Shown one piece after another: positions 57,518 to 64,000 of a stretch of DNA of 64,000 bases. Positions within the stretch are counted from its first letter, which is position 1. Each line of letters opens with the position of its first letter. This stretch comes from Xanthobacter aminoxidans (lineage in GTDB: Bacteria > Pseudomonadota > Alphaproteobacteria > Rhizobiales > Xanthobacteraceae), in contig NZ_JAMJXC010000010.1 of the NCBI RefSeq assembly GCF_023571765.1, forward strand, positions 124,001-188,000, given 5' to 3'. A model generated the notes under the pieces. The model did no database searches, was not told the DNA's origin, and was given only the letters and a program-made list of their open reading frames with translations. Both the position numbers and the translations under genes were made by a program.

Positions 57518-60500
57518 ATGTCGATCCTCGCGAGCCTGCATCACGTCACGAGCTACACCTACGACCACCCGGTCTCCATGGGGCCGCAGGTGATCCGGCT
57601 GCGGCCGGCGCCGCACAGCCGCACCGACATCCCCGCCTATGCGCTGAAGATCTCGCCGGCGGACCATTTCATCAACTGGCAGCAGGATCCGTTCGGCAAC
57701 TGGCTCGCCCGCATCGTGTTCCCGGAGCGGGTCAAGGAGTTCAAGGTCGAGGTGGACCTCCTCGCCAAGCTCGACGTCATCAACCCCTTCGACTTCTTCG
57801 TCGAGGAATATGCCGAGAACTTCCCCTTCGAATATGCGCCCGCGCTCAAGGCCGAGCTCGCGCCCTATCTCGAGCTGGAGGATGAGGGCACCCTGTTCGC
57901 CGACTATCTCGCCTCCGTCCCGCGGGAGAAGACCCGCATCGTCGACTTCCTGGTCCACCTCAACCAGCGCCTCCAGAGCGAGGTCGGCTATGTGATCCGC
58001 ATGGAGCCGGGCGTGCAGACGCCCGACGAGACGCTGACGCGCAAGCTCGGCTCGTGCCGCGACACGGGCTGGCTGCTGGTGCAGATCCTGCGCCACCTCG
58101 GCCTCGCCGCCCGCTTCGTCTCCGGCTACCTGATCCAGCTCAAGCCCGACGTGGCGGCCCTCGACGGCCCCTCCGGCACCGACGTGGACTTCACCGACCT
58201 GCACGCCTGGTGCGAGGTGTTCGTGCCCGGCGCCGGCTGGATCGGCCTCGACCCGACCTCGGGCCTGCTCTGCGGCGAAGGCCACATCCCGCTGGCGGCC
58301 ACCCCGCACTACAGCTCCGCCGCGCCCATCAGCGGCTATGTGAACGAGAAGGCCGAGGTCGAGTTCGGCTTTGAGATGAACGTGGTCCGCGTCGCCGAGG
58401 CGCCGCGCGTCACGCTGCCCTTCTCGGACGAGACCTGGGCCGCCCTTGACCAGCTCGGCCACAAGGTGGACGAGGACCTCAAGGCCGGCGACGTGCGCCT
58501 CACCATGGGCGGCGAGCCCACCTTCGTGTCCATCGACGACTACCAGTCGCCCGAGTGGAACACCGAGGCGCTCGGCCCGCACAAGCGCGAGCGCGCCGAC
58601 GACCTCATTCGCCGCCTGCGCCGCCGCTTCGAGACCGAAGGCGTGCTGCATTACGGCCAGGGCAAGTGGTATCCCGGCGAGACGCTGCCGCGCTGGTCCT
58701 TCGACCTGTTCTGGCGCAAGGACGGCCAGCCCATCTGGCAGCGCGAGGACCTGATCGCCGACGAGAAGGTCAATTACGGCGTCACCCCGGCCGATGCCGC
58801 GCGCTTCTGCAAGGCGGTGGCCGAGAAGCTTGCCGTTGGCAGCGAGTTCGTCCAGCAGGCGTTCGAGGACAACATCTATTACATGTGGAAGGAACAGAAC
58901 CTTCCCGAGAACATCGCCCCCGGCGATCCGCGCATGGCGGACGAGGTGCAGCGGCGCATGCTGGCGCGCACCTTCAACCAGGGCCTCGGCACGGCCACCG
59001 GCTCGGTGCTGCCGCTGCGCCGCGTCTGGACCCCCGCCGGCCCGGCGTGGCGCTCGGAGGAATGGACCTATCGCCGCCAGTTCCTGTTCCTGATCCCCGG
59101 CGAAAGCCCCATGGGCTACCGCCTGCCGCTGGAATCGCTGCAGTATCTGGCGCCCACGCGCTACCCCTACATCGTCGAGGCCGACCCCTTCGAGCCGCGC
59201 GACCCGCTGCCCGATGCCGCCGATTTCGCCGCCCGCTACGCGTCAGGGCAGGGCGGCCCCGGCGCGGGTGCGGAAGGCACCGATGCCGGCACCCCCGGCG
59301 GGCCGGGCGGCATGCCGCGCCATTCCATCGCCCCGCGCACCGAGGCCTATGGCGTCGGCGAGCGGGCGCAGGAGCTGGCGCGCGAATATCTCGCCAAGTA
59401 CGACACCCAGATCTTCACCGCTGACACCCGCACCGCGCTCTGCGTCGAGCCGCGCAACGGCCGCCTGTGCGTGTTCCTGCCGCCGGTGGAGATCCTGGAG
59501 GACTATCTCGATCTCGTCGCCGCCCTCGAGCAGGTGGCCATCGAGCTGAACACGCCCATCCACATGGAGGGCTATCCGCCGCCCTTCGACTACCGCCTCA
59601 ACCTCATCCGCATCGCGCCCGATCCGGGCGTGCTGGAGGTGAACGTCCATCCGTCCGCCAGCTGGGGCGGTTGCGTGGAGATCACCCGCATCCTCTATGA
59701 GGAAGCGCGTCTCGCCCGCCTCGGCACCGAGAAGTTCATGGTGGACGGCCGGCACACCGGCACCGGCGGCGGCAACCACGTGGTGGTGGGCGGCTCCACC
59801 CCCGCCGACAGCCCCTTCCTGCGCCGGCCGGACCTCCTGAAGAGCCTGCTGCTCTACTGGCAGCGCCATCCCTGCTTGTCCTACTTCTTCTCCGGCCTGT
59901 TCATCGGCCCCACCTCGCAGCATCCGCGGGTGGACGAGGCGCGCCACGACAGCCTCTATGAGCTGGAGATCGCCTTCTCCAAGTTCCCGGCGCCCGGGCA
60001 GGGCGAGCCTCCGGCCCCGTGGCTGGTGGACCGGCTGCTGCGCAACCTGCTGGTGGACGTCACCGGCAACACCCACCGCACCGAAATCTCCATCGACAAG
60101 CTCTATTCGCCGGACGGTCCCACCGGCCGGCTGGGCCTCGTGGAGTTCCGCTGCTTCGAGATGCCGCCGGACTGGCGCATGAGCCTTGCTCAGCAGCTGA
60201 TGCTGCGGGCCCTCATCGCGCGGCTGTGGAACAAGCCGGTGCACGGCCACTGCACCCGCTGGGGCACCATCCTCAACGACCGTTTCATGCTGCCGCATTA
60301 TGTCTGGCAGGACTTCCTCGACGTGGTGGAAGACCTCTCCGACGCCGGCTACCAGATCGATCCCGAGTGGTTCCGGGCCCAGTTCGAGTTCCGCTTCCCC
60401 GCTTTCGGCAAGGTCCAGCAGGCGGGCGTGGACATCGAGGTGCGGCAGGCGCTGGAGTGCTGGCACGTGCTGGGCGAGGAAGGCGTGGTGGGCGGCACCG

Positions 60501-60943
60501 CCCGCTACGTGGACTCTTCCGTTGAGCGCCTGCAGGTGAAGGTGGAGGGCTTCAACCCCTCGCGCCACATCCTCACCTGCAACGGCCGCAAGATGCCGCT
60601 GGCCCCCACCGGCCGAAACGGCACCTATGTCGCGGGCGTGCGCTACAAGGCATGGCAGCCGTGGTCGGGCCTGCACCCGACCATCCCGGTGCACACGCCG
60701 CTCACCTTCGACCTCGTGGACACCTGGAGCGAGCGTTCGCGGGGCGGTTGCCTCTATTACGTCTCCCATCCGGGCGGGCGGAATTACGATACCTTCCCGG
60801 TGAACTCCTACGAGGCGGAGGCGCGGCGCCTCGCCCGCTTCCAGACCTTCGGCCACACCCCCGGCACCCTCGACGTGGTGCTGGAGACGGCGCCGGACGA
60901 GTTCCCGACCACCCTCGACCTCAGGCGCCCGGCAAGCGCCTGA
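57518..60943 (+). CDS. Transglutaminase-like protein fused to DUF2126 (circularly permuted ATP-grasp type)
   Basis: 1141 residues. N-terminal transglutaminase-like domain, about residues 1-300, with an intact Cys180 (SCRDTGW), His229 (DLHAWCEVF) and Asp245 (LDPTSG) triad. The long C-terminal DUF2126 region has [39 protein letters not shown] and [13 protein letters not shown]. In other genomes this protein neighbours ATP-grasp/alpha-E proteins and a second transglutaminase, as here; they are proposed peptide-ligating or peptide-modifying systems. ATG at 57518; no strong ribosome site. Confidence 0.92.
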   Translation: MSILASLHHVTSYTYDHPVSMGPQVIRLRPAPHSRTDIPAYALKISPADHFINWQQDPFGNWLARIVFPERVKEFKVEVDLLAKLDVINPFDFFVEEYAENFPFEYAPALKAELAPYLELEDEGTLFADYLASVPREKTRIVDFLVHLNQRLQSEVGYVIRMEPGVQTPDETLTRKLGSCRDTGWLLVQILRHLGLAARFVSGYLIQLKPDVAALDGPSGTDVDFTDLHAWCEVFVPGAGWIGLDPTSGLLCGEGHIPLAATPHYSSAAPISGYVNEKAEVEFGFEMNVVRVAEAPRVTLPFSDETWAALDQLGHKVDEDLKAGDVRLTMGGEPTFVSIDDYQSPEWNTEALGPHKRERADDLIRRLRRRFETEGVLHYGQGKWYPGETLPRWSFDLFWRKDGQPIWQREDLIADEKVNYGVTPADAARFCKAVAEKLAVGSEFVQQAFEDNIYYMWKEQNLPENIAPGDPRMADEVQRRMLARTFNQGLGTATGSVLPLRRVWTPAGPAWRSEEWTYRRQFLFLIPGESPMGYRLPLESLQYLAPTRYPYIVEADPFEPRDPLPDAADFAARYASGQGGPGAGAEGTDAGTPGGPGGMPRHSIAPRTEAYGVGERAQELAREYLAKYDTQIFTADTRTALCVEPRNGRLCVFLPPVEILEDYLDLVAALEQVAIELNTPIHMEGYPPPFDYRLNLIRIAPDPGVLEVNVHPSASWGGCVEITRILYEEARLARLGTEKFMVDGRHTGTGGGNHVVVGGSTPADSPFLRRPDLLKSLLLYWQRHPCLSYFFSGLFIGPTSQHPRVDEARHDSLYELEIAFSKFPAPGQGEPPAPWLVDRLLRNLLVDVTGNTHRTEISIDKLYSPDGPTGRLGLVEFRCFEMPPDWRMSLAQQLMLRALIARLWNKPVHGHCTRWGTILNDRFMLPHYVWQDFLDVVEDLSDAGYQIDPEWFRAQFEFRFPAFGKVQQAGVDIEVRQALECWHVLGEEGVVGGTARYVDSSVERLQVKVEGFNPSRHILTCNGRKMPLAPTGRNGTYVAGVRYKAWQPWSGLHPTIPVHTPLTFDLVDTWSERSRGGCLYYVSHPGGRNYDTFPVNSYEAEARRLARFQTFGHTPGTLDVVLETAPDEFPTTLDLRRPASA

Positions 60944-61113
60944 TCGACAACCATCCCCGAGGCGCCGTCGCGGACCAGTCCCGCGGCGGGCGCAGGCTGG
61001 AAGCGCTCGGAAGAGGGGTGCATCTGGCGCCGCCACGGTCATAATGGAGAACCCGGACCCACCGGGCGCAGGAAGATGACACGCGGGCAGGGGTGCCCGC
61101 GGAAGGGGTGATC

Positions 61114-63621
61114 GTGTCGGGGGCGGAGCAGCGGAGCGAGGTATTCGAGCGGGCCGCGGCGGAAAGCCTGATCGGCGGCTACCGCACCCTTCCGGCCACC
61201 CGCGACGAGATGATGGATGCGGACGGCCAGCCGCGCCGTCACTGGCAGCCCTTCCTCGCCGCACTGGCCGAGCTTGGCCCCGAGGAATTGCGCCGGCGAT
61301 TCTCCGCCGCGGACCGCTATCTCCGGGACAGCGGCGTCTTCTATCGCGTCTATGATGACGCGGGGGGCGGCGAGCGGCCGTGGTCGCTCAGCCACATGCC
61401 GCTCATCATCGGCAATTCGGACTGGGAAGCCCTCTCCGCCGGCCTCATCGAGCGCGCCGAGCTGCTGGAGGAGGTGCTTCAGGACCTCTATGGCGACGCC
61501 CATCTGGTCGCCGATGGTGATCTGCCGGCGGCGGCCGTGGCCGGCAGCCCGGAATTCCTGCGTCCGCTGGTGGGCGTGCGGCCCGAGGGCGGGCGCTTCC
61601 TGCGGGTCTATGCGGCCGACGTGGGCCGTGGCCCGGACGGGCGCTGGTGGGTGCTCGCCGACCGGACCCAGGCGCCATCCGGCGCCGGCTATGCGCTGGA
61701 GAACCGCCTCGCCTCGACCCGCGCGCTGCCGGACGTCTCGCGCAACCTGAACATGAAGCGCGTCGCCGCCTTCTTCCAGGCGCTGCGCACCTCGCTGATG
61801 AAGCTCGACCGGTCGGGGGAGGGCCGCATCGGCCTTCTCACCCCCGGGCCGCTGAACGAGACCTATTTCGAGCACGCGCTGCTCGCCCGCTATCTCGGCT
61901 TCCTGCTGGTGGAGGGCGAAGACCTCACCGTGCGGGGCGATACGCTGCATGTGCGCACCGTGGCGGGCCTCCGGCGCATCGACGTGCTGCTGCGCCGCCT
62001 CGATTCCGATTTCGCCGATCCGCTGGAATTGAACGCCGGCTCACGCCTCGGCGTGCCGGGCCTCGTCCAGTCGGTCCGCATGGGCGGCGTGGCGATGGCC
62101 AATGCGCTGGGCACCGGCATCATCGAGGCGCCGGCGCTGCTCGCTTTCCTGCCGCGCATCGCTACCCGGCTCACCGGGCGGCCTCTCAGCCTGCCGCATG
62201 TGGCCACATGGTGGTGCGGCCAGCCGGCCGAGCGGGCGCAGGTGATGGAGCATCTGGACGAGCTGGTCATCTCCTCCGCCTTCGGCCGGGCGCTGCCGGG
62301 CCTGCCGGATGGCGGATCGGTGCTGGGGGCGGACCTGACCCAGGCCGACCGGCGGCGCCTCTCCACCCTGCTCGCCCGGCGTGGGGCGGACGTGGTGGGG
62401 CAGGACATCGCCCGCCTCTCCACCACGCCGGTATGGACCGGCGAGAAGCTCACGCCCCGCCCGTTCATGCTGCGGGTGTTCCTCACCGCCACCGAAAAGG
62501 GCTGGTCGGTGATGCCGGGCGGCTTCTGCCGCATCTCCTCGGCCGCCGATGCCCGCGCCGTCTCCATGCAGAAGGGCGACCGCTCGGCGGACGTGTGGGT
62601 GCTGGCGGACGGCGAGGTGGCCGACACCACGCTCCTGCCGAGCCCGGACAATGTGAAGGTCCGCCGCTCATCCGGCACCCTGCCGAGCCGCGCCGCCGAC
62701 AATCTGTTCTGGCTCGGCCGCTATGTGGAGCGGGCGGAAGCGACGCTGCGCCTGTCGCGTGTGCTGGTGGGGCGCCTCGCCGAGAGCGGCGACACCGGCA
62801 CCAGCCCGCTGGTGTCACGCCTGCTTGGCCTGCTCGGGGCTTGGGGCGCCATGCCGCGCGATCTCGCCCGCGCCACGCCCACCCGCTATGCCGTGGCTGT
62901 GCTCACCCGCCGCGACGTGCCCGGCGCGCTGCCGCAGCTGGTGCAGGCGGCGCGTTCGGCGGCTTCCGTCATCCGCGACCGCTTCTCGCCGGATGCGTGG
63001 CGCGCGCTGGTGGATCTCGAGACCTGCGTCTCCCAGCCGGTCCCCGCCGCCCCCTCCGAAGCCGATGTGGCGGAGCGGGCGGACGCGGCATTGCGCATCA
63101 TCGCGGCCTTCTCGGGCCTCGCCTCGGAGAACATGAACCGGCTCACCGGCTGGCGCTTCCTGGAGATCGGCCGGCGCACGGAGCGCGCCATCGGCACCCT
63201 GCGCTTCGCCCGCACCTTCGGCGAGATCGGCGCCCCGCAGGGCTCGCTGGACGCGCTGCTGCAGGTGGCGGACAGCCTCATCACCTACCGCACGCGCTAT
63301 GTGATGATGGAGGCGCGCGGACCGGTGCTCGACCTCGTGCTGCTGGACCCGGACAATCCGCGCTCGGTGGCCTTCCAGGTGCACCGCATGGCGAACCATC
63401 TGAAGGTCCTCCCCGGCCGCGACCAGGACGCGCCGCCGCCCTTGTGGGAGCGCATTGTCGCCCGCATGCAGGCGGAGCTTGCCGCCAGCACGGCCGAGAG
63501 CTTCGAGCCGCAATGGTTCGACGCCATGGAGAAGATGCTGATGCAGCTCTCCGACGAGGTGTCGTCGCACTACTTCCTCCAGGGGCATTCCCCGGAGATG
63601 ACGCTGACCTTCGGCATGTGA
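61114..63621 (+). CDS. Circularly permuted ATP-grasp protein fused to alpha-E (DUF403) domain
   Basis: 835 residues. The N-terminal roughly 480 residues are the circularly permuted ATP-grasp: RDSGVFYRVYDD, WSLSHMPLIIG, LTPGPLNETYFEHALLARYLGFLLVEG, and CRISSAADARAVSMQKG. After a linker, the helical alpha-E domain starts LPSRAADNLFWLGRYVERAEATLRL and ends SHYFLQGHSPEMTLTFGM. The two are separate genes in many bacteria; the fusion implies both act together, probably to ligate an amino-acid or peptide group using ATP. GTG at 61114 chosen (AAGGGG 5 bases upstream) over GTG at 61093. Confidence 0.9.
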   Translation: MSGAEQRSEVFERAAAESLIGGYRTLPATRDEMMDADGQPRRHWQPFLAALAELGPEELRRRFSAADRYLRDSGVFYRVYDDAGGGERPWSLSHMPLIIGNSDWEALSAGLIERAELLEEVLQDLYGDAHLVADGDLPAAAVAGSPEFLRPLVGVRPEGGRFLRVYAADVGRGPDGRWWVLADRTQAPSGAGYALENRLASTRALPDVSRNLNMKRVAAFFQALRTSLMKLDRSGEGRIGLLTPGPLNETYFEHALLARYLGFLLVEGEDLTVRGDTLHVRTVAGLRRIDVLLRRLDSDFADPLELNAGSRLGVPGLVQSVRMGGVAMANALGTGIIEAPALLAFLPRIATRLTGRPLSLPHVATWWCGQPAERAQVMEHLDELVISSAFGRALPGLPDGGSVLGADLTQADRRRLSTLLARRGADVVGQDIARLSTTPVWTGEKLTPRPFMLRVFLTATEKGWSVMPGGFCRISSAADARAVSMQKGDRSADVWVLADGEVADTTLLPSPDNVKVRRSSGTLPSRAADNLFWLGRYVERAEATLRLSRVLVGRLAESGDTGTSPLVSRLLGLLGAWGAMPRDLARATPTRYAVAVLTRRDVPGALPQLVQAARSAASVIRDRFSPDAWRALVDLETCVSQPVPAAPSEADVAERADAALRIIAAFSGLASENMNRLTGWRFLEIGRRTERAIGTLRFARTFGEIGAPQGSLDALLQVADSLITYRTRYVMMEARGPVLDLVLLDPDNPRSVAFQVHRMANHLKVLPGRDQDAPPPLWERIVARMQAELAASTAESFEPQWFDAMEKMLMQLSDEVSSHYFLQGHSPEMTLTFGM

Positions 63622-63645
63622 GCGAGCCCTGCGAGCCCCCAAGCG

Positions 63646-63709
63646 CGCGCGGCGCTTGAGCGAAAGCAACGAGACAGCCCGCGCGGCGCCTGAGCGAAAG
63701 CACCGAGAC
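63646..63709 (+). repeat. Repeat family B copies 3 and 4, in tandem (34-base period)
   Basis: Two 30-base units, CGCGCGGCGCTTGAGCG... and CGCGCGGCGCCTGAGCG..., differ at two positions; each continues AAAGCAACGAGAC or AAAGCACCGAGAC. The second ends 4 bases before the next gene's ATG, so it provides its leader and perhaps its ribosome site (CCGAGA). Confidence 0.65.
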
Positions 63710-63713
63710 TCCA

Positions 63714-64000
63714 ATGCTCTACGATATTCGCCAGACCACCACCTACAGCTATCAGGTGCCGGTGCGCGTGGTGCGGCAGGTGCTGCGGATGACGCCGGTA
63801 GACCGTTTCGGCCATCAGCACGTCATCGCCCACATTCTCGATGTGGACCCCGAGCCGGCGGAGCTGGAGCAGGGCACCGATTTCTTCGGCAACGGCCTGA
63901 CCTGGCTCACCATCGACCAGCCCCACGGCCATCTCTCCATCACCACCCGCAGCCGGGTGGACGTGACCTCGACACCCCTGCCGGACCCGGCGACGACCCC
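63714..64000 (+). CDS. Transglutaminase-like protein, N-terminal part (cut by window end)
   Basis: 95 codons seen. MLYDIRQTTTYSYQVPVRVV and the following WLTIDQPHGHLSITTRSRVDV match the bacterial transglutaminase N-terminal beta-domain that precedes the catalytic core (seen also in the gene at 57518). The Cys/His/Asp core must lie outside the window. Third member of the DUF2126/ATP-grasp cluster; a proteasome-like Anbu peptidase is often found next. Confidence 0.88.
   Translation, partial: MLYDIRQTTTYSYQVPVRVVRQVLRMTPVDRFGHQHVIAHILDVDPEPAELEQGTDFFGNGLTWLTIDQPHGHLSITTRSRVDVTSTPLPDPATT

Noticed and set aside
59243-61264. 673-residue minus-strand frame opposite the DUF2126 gene
   Set aside because: Shadow of the plus-strand gene; no recognisable motif.
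63646-63709. CRISPR-like tandem repeat
   Set aside because: Only two units with 4 bases between them; no spacers and no cas genes in the window.

Overview
The window is 64 kb of GC-rich DNA with strong G/C bias at third codon positions, long shadow ORFs opposite most genes, and Shine-Dalgarno-led genes. Gene content (GltB, cis-acting CtrA/GANTC-like signal, YqaA, YggT, DUF167, TorF-type porin, Inh-type inhibitor, DUF2126/alpha-E cluster, TTT and TRAP transporters) fits an alphaproteobacterium of the Hyphomicrobiales (Rhizobiales). The Xanthobacteraceae (Xanthobacter/Azorhizobium relatives) would be my guess, but the genus is inference only. I see no rRNA, tRNA, CRISPR array, transposase or phage gene; the window looks like ordinary chromosome with catabolic islands.

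Layout. 1-4.6 kb: 5' part of gltB (minus), a secreted Pro/Ala-rich protein, a YqaA-type membrane protein and a 44-aa small protein. 4.6-20.3 kb: an oxalate island. It holds a PanE-family reductase (minus, divergent), an IclR regulator, a complete TctC-TctB-TctA tripartite transporter, an FCD-type GntR regulator, oxalyl-CoA decarboxylase, two formyl-CoA:oxalate CoA-transferases flanking a PAS-domain protein, a SucC-SucD pair and an FAH-family enzyme. 20.3-28.4 kb: housekeeping and envelope genes (GlsB, PpdK, DUF3096, exported metallo-beta-lactamase-fold protein, TorF porin, two-domain Inh-type protein, 2-hydroxyacid dehydrogenase). 28.7-33.4 kb: a CUT1-type sugar ABC transporter operon, then a YqhA-family protein.

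34-44.4 kb: a hexuronate divergon. A minus-strand operon gntR-uxaC-uxuB/uxaB with overlapping start/stop codons faces a plus-strand operon uxaA, TRAP transporter (DctP-DctQ-DctM), kduI-kduD and a KdgF-like cupin. Together these would take in uronates, including the 4,5-unsaturated sugars released by pectin-type lyases, and bring them to 2-keto-3-deoxygluconate. 44.4-52.4 kb: DUF167, YggT, accA, a YafK-type L,D-transpeptidase-fold lipoprotein with a CtrA/CcrM-like upstream site, an FkbM methyltransferase, a Pr6Pr membrane protein and secA. 52.7-57.3 kb: an RND efflux pair (adaptor plus HAE1 pump). 57.5-64 kb: a transglutaminase/DUF2126 protein, a circularly permuted ATP-grasp/alpha-E fusion and the start of a second transglutaminase-like gene, cut by the window end.

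How the genes work together: in the oxalate island TctCBA would import the dicarboxylate, the Frc enzymes would load it with CoA, and Oxc would decarboxylate oxalyl-CoA to formyl-CoA for energy. The PanE-family enzyme may reduce oxalyl-CoA to glyoxylate for carbon. SucCD may recharge a succinyl-CoA donor pool. Palindromes sharing an ATACAGTATT core occur before tctC and at the gntR gene, and an IclR-like operator lies in the panE/iclR gap, suggesting one regulon. Three copies of a roughly 110-170 bp intergenic palindromic element and a second short repeat family are scattered across the window.
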